Of a DNA stretch of 10,395 nucleotides, positions 1 through 6,445 are shown one piece after another. Under the pieces are notes generated by a model. It had not been told where the DNA came from, made no database searches, and saw only the letters and a list, made by a program, of their open reading frames with translations. The stretch covers positions 79,165 through 89,559 of the forward strand of contig PBVO01000060.1 in NCBI GenBank assembly GCA_002729015.1, in the 5' to 3' direction. Each line of letters begins with the position of its first letter. Positions within the stretch are counted from its first letter, which is position 1. Origin of the DNA: Candidatus Poribacteria bacterium (lineage in GTDB: Bacteria; Poribacteria; WGA-4E; UBA9662). Made by a program: the position numbers and the translations under genes.

Positions 1-962
1 CGAATTGAACCTTGATATTTGATATAAAAAAAGACTAATAGGCCAGTTGTGCTGGAAATATAAACTAACAAAGCTGAAGGGCGAGCTAATGTAATTACTG
101 TAGTAACTCCTATGATCAGGAGGGCAATTATTAACTTATATTTCTGGAACCAACTGAATTTCATTAGTAATTCGCTACCCCAAAAATGGATTCCCTCGTT
201 CGGAATAGGAAAAAACGCTCTCGAGACTAGATGAAGAGTCTTGTAAACACGCTCAAGATCGAATTTGAAATACCAGCCAACAGCAAATCCAGTATCGCTC
301 GGTGGGTTTAGTTGAATAATTGCTGTTACGATTCCAATAATGATTAGACCCAAACCAATATAAATCCGACGAGAACTGATTTTCTGATGGTTCAGTAAGT
401 AGTCTGCCCCTAAGCCGAGTGTCGTTCCGATAACCAAAATTAGGGCATGTACACTTGAATGACTGAGTAGAAAAAGAGTCGCAGCTAACAACATCGGGGA
501 TTTGTAGCGTTGTTCTAGAAGAATACAAAGAACTATAACTAGTAGCAAGCCAATAGCATAGTTACGGCAGATAACACTATATTCGTATAAAGGGTAGTAT
601 CCAAAAACGAAAAAAAGCTTTTGAAATAGAGTGAAAGGCGAATATTTGACTATAAGAAAAACAGTAGTTGTAGCAATGACTAGATGAGTAACTTGCATGC
701 CAATCGGGGACAGGGATAATCGAGTAATCGGCATCAAAATTAGGTGCCACAACGCGGGATGTCCCTCATACTTCATATGTTGGAACAAAGCAAAAAAATT
801 ACTACTGTCTCGTGCTAGAAGCCACGCTTGCATTTCGTCGCGCCACATTTCATGATGGTAAATTGCGAAGAGAAGCACAAGAAAATACACTCCGGTCAAA
901 CCCAGAATGAAGTGATTGCTCTTTTCTAGACGGTGGAAGTAGTCAGAGAGTGGGGGAAACAT
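1..962 (-). CDS. GT-C-type multi-pass membrane glycosyltransferase-like protein, 3' end cut off by window edge
   Basis: The minus strand stays open from an ATG at 962 to the left edge, giving 320 codons with no stop, so the C-terminus is missing. TGA and TAA lie in frame just upstream, and a GAGGGGAG Shine-Dalgarno precedes the ATG, which fixes the start. The product is very hydrophobic, with helices near residues 18-36, 90-106, 135-150, 157-188, 200-217, 277-292 and 298-314. Between the first two helices are an acidic W-R-D-E-M motif (residues 40-44) and E-G-H-P-A-L-W (66-72). These resemble the first periplasmic loop of ArnT/PMT-like GT-C transferases, where an acidic residue is catalytic and an HPP-like motif follows. 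An R-N-Y motif sits at 133-135. By family knowledge it would move a sugar from a polyprenyl-phosphate donor in the inner membrane; the acceptor is unknown. It starts 59 nt after the preceding gene and may share its transcript. The membrane topology is clear; the enzyme class is inferred. Confidence 0.75.
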   Translation of the reverse strand, partial: MFPPLSDYFHRLEKSNHFILGLTGVYFLVLLFAIYHHEMWRDEMQAWLLARDSSNFFALFQHMKYEGHPALWHLILMPITRLSLSPIGMQVTHLVIATTTVFLIVKYSPFTLFQKLFFVFGYYPLYEYSVICRNYAIGLLLVIVLCILLEQRYKSPMLLAATLFLLSHSSVHALILVIGTTLGLGADYLLNHQKISSRRIYIGLGLIIIGIVTAIIQLNPPSDTGFAVGWYFKFDLERVYKTLHLVSRAFFPIPNEGIHFWGSELLMKFSWFQKYKLIIALLIIGVTTVITLARPSALLVYISSTTGLLVFFYIKYQGSI

Positions 963-1021
963 TTCTCCCCTCTGTTTCTTTTCTATGGCTTATCACCATA
1001 AGGGGGAACGGGCAATATTAA

Positions 1022-1882
1022 CTAGAAAGGTAGGACTGTTGACCGGTCGGTAGCTTTGGGAGTCACCGGTTCTGTTGGCATTGCCTCAACAACTATAGGT
1101 TCAGGTTCTGTTGGCGTATCAGCAGGTTTGGTAACTTCGCTTTCTTGGCTAGCGGCCTGTATCTGTTTAATCTTCTTTATAAACTCTTGAAATAATTCTC
1201 TTTTCGACGAAGCTGCGGTTAACTCAGCTGCCAGTGTTGTCCAATCAACTTCACTCATTTGGTTACGAGATTCCACTCCGAACCGCGTTTTTACGTACGA
1301 CCAAAAATTTTCCTGAGATATACTTTGTTGCTCTAGTTTATCTTTCAACTTTGTAGCGAGAGCAAAAGCTGCTTTTTGGGCACTACCTAATTGTTCAGTA
1401 TTAGCATCGTTGGAAACAGAAACATGCTTTGTTTCGTGTTGACGATGTAGATAGAAGTTCAATACTTCTTTGATAATTGGAACTGGTAGTAATTGTTTGA
1501 TAGCGTTCCTTTGGGCCTTATGAATAGCTTTAGTAAAGGCATGTGGATCCGTTCGAGACCCCATGGTTTTACTCTGTTCTGAAGCTCCAAAGCGACTGGA
1601 ACCAGTGATTGTATCTGTAGCTTTAACAATCGCCAACCAACTTTTTTCTTTTTCCTCGAATTCGAGGCTCTCTACTTCGATGCCTCCACGTCTATTGGCG
1701 GCTTCGTTGATACCAGCTAAAGTTAATCCTTCAACCGTTTTTCCACCTTGTTTGAAGGAGTAAACATAATCTTTTATGGCTTGTCCAGTCATCATCTGCA
1801 CAATAGCTTGGTCGTCAACTTGCTCCAGCACCTCAAACTCAGTTAAAGGCGCGAGCTCCTTGCTTGCAGTTTCTTCTGACAT
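1022..1882 (-). CDS. Phage-like DNA-binding / ssDNA-annealing-type protein with an SSB-like C-terminal tip
   Basis: 286 residues. The ATG at 1882 has a GGGA Shine-Dalgarno 6 nt upstream and a good promoter at 1931-1959. Residues 36-140 contain the pattern Y-x-F-K-Q-G-G-K-x-V-x-G-L, then an A-T-D and an S-x-x-x-G segment, then F-x-K-A-x-x-K-A-Q-R-N-A-I-K-x-L-x-P (about 116-133). I associate this pattern with conserved proteins of phages and some bacteria that look like Rad52/Erf-type annealing modules; that assignment is memory-based inference. Residues 166-240 form a second helical module of the type that often follows such domains. Residues 245-280 are low-complexity, rich in Thr, Pro and Glu, with a repeated P-T-E-P motif, and are probably disordered. 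The protein ends S-T-V-L-P-F, which recalls the I-P-F tip of bacterial SSB. No catalytic motif is visible. No other phage gene is near, so it may be a domesticated or housekeeping copy. Confidence 0.8.
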   Translation of the reverse strand: MSEETASKELAPLTEFEVLEQVDDQAIVQMMTGQAIKDYVYSFKQGGKTVEGLTLAGINEAANRRGGIEVESLEFEEKEKSWLAIVKATDTITGSSRFGASEQSKTMGSRTDPHAFTKAIHKAQRNAIKQLLPVPIIKEVLNFYLHRQHETKHVSVSNDANTEQLGSAQKAAFALATKLKDKLEQQSISQENFWSYVKTRFGVESRNQMSEVDWTTLAAELTAASSKRELFQEFIKKIKQIQAASQESEVTKPADTPTEPEPIVVEAMPTEPVTPKATDRSTVLPF

Positions 1883-1930
1883 AATTTTTCCCTGAAATCA
1901 GTGATTGTTTACTTAATCAGTCCACCGAAA

Positions 1931-1959
1931 ATAGTAACAGGATAATTCGGAACCGTCAA
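1931..1959 (-). promoter_or_regulatory. sigma70-like promoter for the 286-residue DNA-binding-type gene
   Basis: Read on the minus strand, TTGACG (1959-1954, 5 of 6 to the -35 consensus) and TACTAT (1936-1931, 4 of 6 to the -10 consensus) are separated by exactly 17 nt. The predicted transcript start is near 1924, leaving a leader of about 40 nt with the Shine-Dalgarno just before the ATG at 1882. It is the best promoter match I found on the coding strand of this window. Confidence 0.6.
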
Positions 1960-2036
1960 TACCAAAAGTCTTTATCAGGGATCTTGTACTTGTGTTATGA
2001 CTAACTGAAATCAATTCACAAGATTCATTGACAAAA

Positions 2037-2064
2037 AAACGAGTCAAAAACGATCCCAAACGAG
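2037..2064. repeat. Three AAACGA repeats spaced one helical turn apart
   Basis: AAACGA occurs at 2037-2042, 2048-2053 and 2058-2063, with start-to-start spacing of 11 and 10 nt, so all copies face the same side of the helix. The first and third copies extend to AAACGAG. The array lies about 80 nt upstream of the promoter at 1931-1959 and just beyond the end of the DUF971 gene. It could be a regulator site, or simply part of an A-rich (minus strand T-rich) tail. No protein is known to bind it. Confidence 0.3.
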
Positions 2065-2067
2065 ACC

Positions 2068-2089
2068 TATGATACCCGTCAGTACCATA
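2068..2089 (-). terminator. 8-bp hairpin after the DUF971 gene, possible weak terminator
   Basis: On the minus-strand transcript TATGGTAC (2089-2082) pairs with GTATCATA (2075-2068) around the 6-nt loop TGACGG, giving 8 pairs with one G-U. The plus-strand transcript would carry an A-C mismatch instead, so the fold favours minus-strand RNA. It starts 13 nt beyond the DUF971 stop. The T-rich stretches (TTTTT and a run of seven T) come 17-35 nt after the stem rather than directly behind it, so intrinsic termination is uncertain. Confidence 0.3.
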
Positions 2090-2102
2090 TTAACTGGATC
2101 TT

Positions 2103-2459
2103 TTACTCCTTCTCTTCGCTTTCAGTTGGACAGATGGAACGCAGGAATTTGAAATCGTAGATACCTGATCGGTGGCCATCATTCCAAAAAAAGTTGATCG
2201 CGTACCGTCCCACCAGTTTTATATCTATAGCTTCAATCCCAACTGTATCGATCTTATCGATATTTCCATGGCCAATACTCGAAAAAAAAGAATGTACATC
2301 TTGTCCATCATTTCGTATAGCGCTACATTCAGCACACGGGCACAAAGCTCGTAGATAGGTCAATTCGTAATAACTTGAGTGCCCGTCTTGCCAAACAATT
2401 AGAAAACCATTATCGATGCGTTTTAATTTTTTTGGCTTTGTTCTTTTTGTATTTGTCAT
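2103..2459 (-). CDS. DUF971 / gamma-butyrobetaine hydroxylase N-terminal-like zinc-binding protein
   Basis: 118 residues, a typical length for stand-alone DUF971 proteins. The diagnostic block is W-x-D-G-H (23-27), Y-L-R-x-L-C-P-C-A-x-C (35-45) and a second W-N-D-G-H (92-96) followed by F-L-R-x-I-C-P (105-111). The two halves look like an internal duplication. In the human BBOX1 N-terminal domain, a C-x-C-x2-C plus a His in an equivalent W-x-D-x-H segment bind structural zinc. Here C40, C42, C45 and H96 would be the matching ligands. The bacterial stand-alone family has no settled function, though it is often linked to Fe-S carrier (Mrp/ApbC) genes; none is present here. The N-terminus is strongly basic. 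Its ATG overlaps the stop of the upstream gene in ATGA, with AGGA just before it, so translation is probably coupled. The family call is firm; the role is unknown. Confidence 0.9.
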   Translation of the reverse strand: MTNTKRTKPKKLKRIDNGFLIVWQDGHSSYYELTYLRALCPCAECSAIRNDGQDVHSFFSSIGHGNIDKIDTVGIEAIDIKLVGRYAINFFWNDGHRSGIYDFKFLRSICPTESEEKE

Positions 2460-4150
2460 TGTCCTTGCCCCAAAACTTCTTGGATAATTAGCAACTGATT
2501 AACGGAAGCATTATATATATTCTGTTTGGTTCCCCGACTCCAATGAATATGGATACGATCTACGTTTTGTGCTTTACCTAATCCAAAATGTAGCCGAATG
2601 TCACTGTTTGAAGCATAATTTGAACCACTCTTTACTTCTGCTGTTTGTGTAATTCTTTTCCCTTCGTTTTTAATCTCAACCGTGACTCGAGAACCAATTC
2701 CATCTCGATTACTATATTTGCCCTCTAACCGAATCAAGAGCCAATTTTGCTGATTCCCAATCTCATTTCTTAACAAAAACGCTGGCTGATTAGAGTTAGA
2801 AACCAACAAATCGATGTCCCCATCATTATCGTAGTCTCCACCAACAACAGATCGACCAACGTAGGGTTTATCAAAATATTCGCCGGCAAATGTTGATACC
2901 TCTAAAAATGATCCATCACCCAGATTGCGAAACAGCTGGTCTACTTGGGCATAGGTCTCACTGTCCATCAACTGTTCAATAATATCCTGTGGGTGGCCAT
3001 TAACTGAGAATATGTCAAGATATGTGTCATGGTCATAGTCAAAAAAAATGGGACTAAAACCAACAAAACGGAAGGTCGGCTCGCTTAGTCCAGCTTCAAC
3101 TGTTGCCTCAACGAAAAAACCATGTTGATCATTTCTATATAAAGTTGCTGTTTCTGAATTGGCAACAATTAGGTCTAACCATCCATCTTGATTATAGTCC
3201 CCACAATCGACACCCATTGACCCTTCTGCAATACCAGTTTCATCGTAACCGGTTCCTGCTAATAAGCTATTATCGGTGAAAGTACCATCTCCATTATTAC
3301 GATATAGAAAATTACGATTGGTATCATTTGCCACATAGATGTCAGGCCAATGATCATTATCATAATCGAAGGAGACGACGGCCATGCCACGACCTTCTTC
3401 AGCATTAGTGACACCCGAAACAAGAGAAACATCAGTAAAAGTACCATCTCCATTATTTTGGTAAAGTTTGTCTTTTGTACCTTTGAATGCTCTTGGGTGT
3501 TGGTAACCTACCATACTGTTTCCTGAGTTAGATTGGCGATCCACTAGAGAATATTGCAAGTAGTTTACAATGAACAAATCTAAGTCCCCGTCCAAGTCAT
3601 AATCTAAAAAAGCACCAGCTACAGCCCAATCAGGATTATCAATGCCCACTTCCTGAGATATTTCTGTAAAACTCCCGTCACCATTGTTACGATAAAAAGA
3701 GTCAGCACCAAAGTTCGCCAGATAAAGATCAGTATCGCCATCATTATCATAGTCGGCTGACGTACCCCCCATGCCATAGCCGAGATCTCCCAGCCCAGCT
3801 TCATTAGTGGTATCTGTGAATGTTCCACCTCCATTATTTCTGTATAAAACGTTGCCAACTCCATTTTTTCCTGTTGAAGTATCTCCAGAATTTACCAAAT
3901 AGAGATCTAATAAACCGTCATTGTTGTAGTCGATTAGTATAACCCCTGACCCCATGGTTTCAATCATATGTTTTTCTTTACTTTTTCCAGATTGGTGGTT
4001 GAATTCAATGCCAGCGATCTCATTTACATTTTTGAAAAAAGGTGTTGCAATTGATACATGAACTGCAGCTACCATGAATAATAAAATAGTTAGATGAGAT
4101 ATAATTCTATTTGGGAACTGAAAAAATTGAAGATTCAATTCTATGTACAT
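2456..4150 (-). CDS. Secreted FG-GAP/VCBS repeat protein with C-terminal ASPIC/UnbV domain (CRTAC1 family)
   Basis: 564 residues. The N-terminus has a signal peptide: a basic Arg at 15, a hydrophobic stretch at 17-30 and a likely cut after V-S-I-A (residue 36). Seven D-x-D/N-x-D calcium-loop motifs begin at residues 74, 133, 183, 262, 318, 371 and 439, fitting a seven-bladed beta-propeller. Most are preceded or followed by L-Y-R-N-N-G-x-G-x-F-T segments. Motifs 4 and 6 lack the usual Gly (D-N-D-H and D-H-D-T). Residues 482-555 carry the ASPIC/UnbV pattern G-I-G-S-R-V and F-G-L-G, ending with an I-H-W-S-R-G strand. Such proteins are exported and thought to bind partners or surfaces; no enzyme activity is established. 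There is no good Shine-Dalgarno before the ATG at 4150, but no better internal start is seen and the signal peptide supports this one. It is coupled to the DUF971 gene by a 4-nt overlap. Confidence 0.92.
   Translation of the reverse strand: MYIELNLQFFQFPNRIISHLTILLFMVAAVHVSIATPFFKNVNEIAGIEFNHQSGKSKEKHMIETMGSGVILIDYNNDGLLDLYLVNSGDTSTGKNGVGNVLYRNNGGGTFTDTTNEAGLGDLGYGMGGTSADYDNDGDTDLYLANFGADSFYRNNGDGSFTEISQEVGIDNPDWAVAGAFLDYDLDGDLDLFIVNYLQYSLVDRQSNSGNSMVGYQHPRAFKGTKDKLYQNNGDGTFTDVSLVSGVTNAEEGRGMAVVSFDYDNDHWPDIYVANDTNRNFLYRNNGDGTFTDNSLLAGTGYDETGIAEGSMGVDCGDYNQDGWLDLIVANSETATLYRNDQHGFFVEATVEAGLSEPTFRFVGFSPIFFDYDHDTYLDIFSVNGHPQDIIEQLMDSETYAQVDQLFRNLGDGSFLEVSTFAGEYFDKPYVGRSVVGGDYDNDGDIDLLVSNSNQPAFLLRNEIGNQQNWLLIRLEGKYSNRDGIGSRVTVEIKNEGKRITQTAEVKSGSNYASNSDIRLHFGLGKAQNVDRIHIHWSRGTKQNIYNASVNQLLIIQEVLGQGQ
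3279..3457 (-). repeat. Identical 20-nt repeats inside the propeller gene
   Basis: The same 20 nt occur at 3279-3298 and 3438-3457, start to start exactly 159 nt (53 codons) apart and in the same reading frame. Both encode the N-N-G-D-G-T-F segment of neighbouring blades. Codon-level identity beyond the protein constraint suggests recent blade duplication or gene conversion; related but diverged copies occur elsewhere in the gene. Confidence 0.8.
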
Positions 4151-4322
4151 CTAAAAAGTGGAGTCCGAAGGATTAAGGTCTAATAAAATTCAACTTTTGT
4201 CTTTATTCAGTGGTGATTTTCCTAAACTAACCTACCATAAAATGATAACGACTAATTGGTAATAAAAGTTCAATCTGAATTTTTGTATCTTTGCTAGAAA
4301 GACAAGGAATATCTAAAAACTT

Positions 4323-4385
4323 AGAGGCAGAATTGCCGAATTTGTAGGAGTTAGACCAGTTTTCTTATAAGATTAATTAGCCTCT
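4323..4385. repeat. Imperfect inverted repeat enclosing a perfect 10-bp palindrome
   Basis: AGAGGCAGAATT (4323-4334) is the reverse complement of AATTAGCCTCT (4375-4385) apart from one mismatch and one bulge. The roughly 40-nt interior contains TCTTATAAGA (4363-4372), a perfect palindrome. This could fold into a two-tier hairpin or hold a dimeric operator. No T-run follows, so it is not a standard terminator. Confidence 0.4.
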
Positions 4386-4491
4386 GTGTTGCTTTATATT
4401 GGCCTAACCATCTGAGCTTCTGATTTTTTAGATTTTTAACTCCTATAGAACAGACATGAATCTAGCTATTTTGCCAGCCAGATTTGTAGGA
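4340..4491. repeat. Direct repeat ATTTGTAGGA, two copies
   Basis: ATTTGTAGGA occurs at 4340-4349 and 4482-4491. Both copies are preceded within 3-6 nt by TTGCC (4333-4337 and 4471-4475), so the similarity spans slightly more than the core. This could be a remnant duplication or paired binding sites; chance is not excluded in AT-rich DNA. Confidence 0.35.
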
Positions 4492-4499
4492 ACTAATTT

Positions 4500-4528
4500 T
4501 TGAGTGTTTGCTTCCATATCAGTAGATT
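4500..4528 (+). promoter_or_regulatory. Possible sigma70 promoter for the plus-strand small ORF
   Basis: TTGAGT (4500-4505, 4 of 6 to consensus) and TAGATT (4523-4528, 4 of 6) are separated by exactly 17 nt. The predicted start near 4535 would give a leader of about 20 nt that begins just before the Shine-Dalgarno at 4544-4550. Each hexamer alone is weak. What makes it worth listing is the correct spacing and its position directly in front of a strong ribosome site. Confidence 0.35.
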
Positions 4529-4556
4529 GACAAACTAGCTCAGAAGGAGGCCCAGC

Positions 4557-4661
4557 ATGTCATACCAACACTTTGGACCTGAGTGTATTCCAAAAACGTA
4601 TTTACCTTTCTCGAAATCAAAACCAGACGGTTTGGTGTTCAGTTTGATTTTGGTAATTTGA
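4557..4661 (+). CDS. Candidate 34-residue small protein, only plus-strand gene candidate
   Basis: AAGGAGG (4544-4550), close to a perfect anti-16S match, sits 6 nt before an ATG that opens a 34-codon frame ending in TGA. A plausible promoter lies immediately upstream. The product starts M-S-Y-Q-H-F-G-P-E-C, has a basic middle with several Lys, and ends in a short hydrophobic run L-V-F-S-L-I-L-V-I at the very C-terminus. That run is about 9 residues, too short for a sure membrane helix. I do not recognise it. It could be a real small protein, a leader peptide, or the intact 5' end of a gene whose remainder has decayed. Transcription past the stop would run antisense into the 3' end of the permease gene, 41 nt away. 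The signals are visible; expression is unproven. Confidence 0.4.
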   Translation: MSYQHFGPECIPKTYLPFSKSKPDGLVFSLILVI

Positions 4662-4701
4662 CAGCGGAGACTAAATTAATCAAGCAAGGTGGGATTACAA
4701 T

Positions 4702-6438
4702 TTAGATTTTGAAAATTTCTCCTAACTTCCCACCTAAAGTACGACTGGCCATTAATAAACAGAATATCAACAATAACATACCGACAACACCCAAAGCGCA
4801 AGCTAAAAAAGTACCCTCGCCCCCTGGATACATCGATAGGTTATAAATAGCTTTCGTGATGGGTGCAAACTCGTCTTTCATAGCTAGAATTAAACTTTCA
4901 CTGACCTCAAGCATCGAGAAAGAAAAAACCAAAATTGAACCTGCGATAATATTAGCTGCTATTAATGGAAAAGTAATTTTGAAAAGCGTTTGGCTTGATG
5001 TTGCACCAAGATTTGCTGAAGCTTCTTCGTATGTGACTGATGTTTGTTGTAACCCTGCGTAGATTGACCGTAGCATGTATGGAAGACGACGAACTGAATA
5101 TCCAATGATTAGTAATGCAACTGGATTTTCACGCGGGTCTAAAAAAGAGAAAATAGTCGTACTAGAAAAACTTCCTACATAGCCAAAAGCAATAGCAACG
5201 CCTGGAAGTGCTAGTGGCAACATGGCAACTGAATCTAATAAATTTTTAAAAGGTAACTCTTTTCGAGTTAGGAAAAACGAAATTAGTAGGCCTGAAACAA
5301 CAGCTAATATGGTGCTGAATACACTGTAAAAGAGACTATTTTTAATACTTGGAAAAGTATCTTCGTGCTGAAAAACATCACCATAATGAGAGGACGTAAT
5401 TTGCTTTGGGAAGATGTCTTCTAAAGGCTCTAAAAAGCTAGCGTCCGGAGTCAAGGAAATCATAATAATACTTAGGTGAGGTAGAATAGCCAACAATCCT
5501 AAACCACACATAAATGTGTAGATAAACCAACGAGTTAGACCAACGGCTTCATTTTCACGCGAGCCTACATGTCCTCGGCCAACCATAGCGTATTGTCTAC
5601 TAGCTGTCATACGTTTTGATACCCAGAAACAGGCCGCTGTTAGGGTAATAATTAAAACAACAAGCGCATAACCACTTGGGTTGACGTTTATGTCGCTGAC
5701 TTGTTTAAAAATTCGAACAGCAATTACGTCGTAGTAGTCGAAAATTAGTGGGGTACCGAGATCAGTAAAAGACCAAATGAATACGATTATAGCACCCGCA
5801 AAATACCCAGGAATCATCAATGGTAGGGTAATAGTGAAAAACAACTTTGTTTTGCTTGCACCCATGTTTTCTGCGGCTTCTTCTAAACTGGGATCTACAT
5901 TAGCTAAAGAAGCAGAAACGTTGAGATACATGATTGGGTATAGGTGTAGGGTTGACAATAAGACTACACCAAAAAAACCACCTCCAAACCAGTCAAGAAA
6001 GGAAGCAGGTGCTATATCAGCCAAATCCACTAAGCCAGCCTGGACGAGAAAAGTATTTATACTGCCGTATAAACCAAACAGTTGTTTCATTCCAATTGCT
6101 CCGACAAAAGGAGGCATAATCATTGGAATTAGAATTAAGCCTTGGAATACTCCTCGACCTGGAAAACGAAACCGAGTCAATATGTAGGCTAAAGGTAAGC
6201 TAACTAAGGTAGTCGCTAGGGTAACAGAAACTGCTAACTTGAAACTATTAACAACGAGAATCCTCTGTGTCTCATCAGTTACAATGTTAGCAAAAAATTG
6301 TAGGCTGAATCGCCCTTCGATCCACAGAGCTGATTTGAATACGTACAAGAGGGGATAGATTAAAAAAACTAGCAAGTAAACTGAAACTAGAAGCAACAAG
6401 AAACCAGAAGCAGGTGTTAAATTGTGTTTCTTGTCCAC
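4702..6438 (-). CDS. Fused two-domain ABC transporter permease, FbpB/PhnV-like
   Basis: 578 residues with about 12 hydrophobic helices arranged 6+6 and two BPD-type inner-membrane domains. Each domain carries the EAA loop that docks the ATPase: E-E-A-A-E-N-M-G-A ending I-T-L-P (186-206), and E-E-A-S-A-N-L-G-A ending I-T-F-P (471-491). Length and fusion match FbpB/SfuB/HitB Fe3+ permeases and the related 2-aminoethylphosphonate and thiamine permeases. The substrate cannot be read from the sequence, though Fe3+ is the commonest in this class. Both EAA loops look intact, so an ATPase partner is expected, but neither ATPase nor binding protein is encoded in this window. The start is a GTG 7 nt after the preceding stop. 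No ATG, GTG or TTG lies in frame between it and an upstream stop, and there is no clear Shine-Dalgarno, so translation probably depends on coupling to the upstream gene. Confidence 0.92.
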   Translation of the reverse strand: MDKKHNLTPASGFLLLLVSVYLLVFLIYPLLYVFKSALWIEGRFSLQFFANIVTDETQRILVVNSFKLAVSVTLATTLVSLPLAYILTRFRFPGRGVFQGLILIPMIMPPFVGAIGMKQLFGLYGSINTFLVQAGLVDLADIAPASFLDWFGGGFFGVVLLSTLHLYPIMYLNVSASLANVDPSLEEAAENMGASKTKLFFTITLPLMIPGYFAGAIIVFIWSFTDLGTPLIFDYYDVIAVRIFKQVSDINVNPSGYALVVLIITLTAACFWVSKRMTASRQYAMVGRGHVGSRENEAVGLTRWFIYTFMCGLGLLAILPHLSIIMISLTPDASFLEPLEDIFPKQITSSHYGDVFQHEDTFPSIKNSLFYSVFSTILAVVSGLLISFFLTRKELPFKNLLDSVAMLPLALPGVAIAFGYVGSFSSTTIFSFLDPRENPVALLIIGYSVRRLPYMLRSIYAGLQQTSVTYEEASANLGATSSQTLFKITFPLIAANIIAGSILVFSFSMLEVSESLILAMKDEFAPITKAIYNLSMYPGGEGTFLACALGVVGMLLLIFCLLMASRTLGGKLGEIFKI

Positions 6439-6445
6439 TGGTTTT

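Larger units (their letters stand above)
4151..4701. other. 551-nt intergenic gap between the permease and propeller genes
   Basis: This is the longest non-coding stretch in a window otherwise packed with genes. I find no tRNA or recognisable structured RNA, and no clear promoter for the propeller gene. On the right it contains a plus-strand small ORF with promoter and ribosome site (4500-4661). In the middle it contains an imperfect inverted repeat and a 10-bp direct repeat. It may be a decayed gene remnant, a regulatory leader or a small-gene locus. Confidence 0.6.

Noticed and set aside
253..528. 91-codon minus-strand open frame
   Set aside because: It is a shifted frame within the partial GT-C gene, which reads as a continuous membrane protein with recognisable motifs over 320 codons.
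980..1010. Terminator between the DNA-binding-type gene and the GT-C gene
   Set aside because: Short alternative 5-bp stems (CTTAT/ATAAG or TATGG/CCATA) are present but followed by A/G-rich rather than T-rich sequence, so read-through is more likely.
4240..4260. Fur-box-like sequence (ATGATAACG and surroundings)
   Set aside because: Only part of one half-site resembles the Fur consensus, and it does not lie before the possible iron permease operon. Nothing Fur-like was found upstream of 10266 either.
4242..4273. Promoter for the propeller gene: TTGAAC and TATCAT on the minus strand
   Set aside because: The hexamers are reasonable but separated by 20 nt, outside the normal 16-18 range, with no alternative -35 at the right distance.
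4443..4517. 24-codon minus-strand ORF beginning M-E-A-N-T
   Set aside because: No Shine-Dalgarno precedes it and the peptide has no recognisable pattern; ORFs of this size are expected by chance in a 551-nt gap.
4527..4532. Perfect TTGACA -35 hexamer on the plus strand
   Set aside because: No -10-like hexamer occurs 16-18 nt downstream; that position is occupied by the ribosome site and start region of the small ORF.
4620..4633. Terminator after the permease gene (AAACC-GTCT-GGTTT on the minus strand)
   Set aside because: The stem is only 5 bp with no adequate T-run after it, and it also falls inside the plus-strand small ORF.
5777..6187. 136-codon plus-strand open frame
   Set aside because: It lies wholly opposite the permease gene, whose helices and EAA loops are unmistakable, and its product has no coherent domain pattern. 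It is an antisense by-product of the permease codons.
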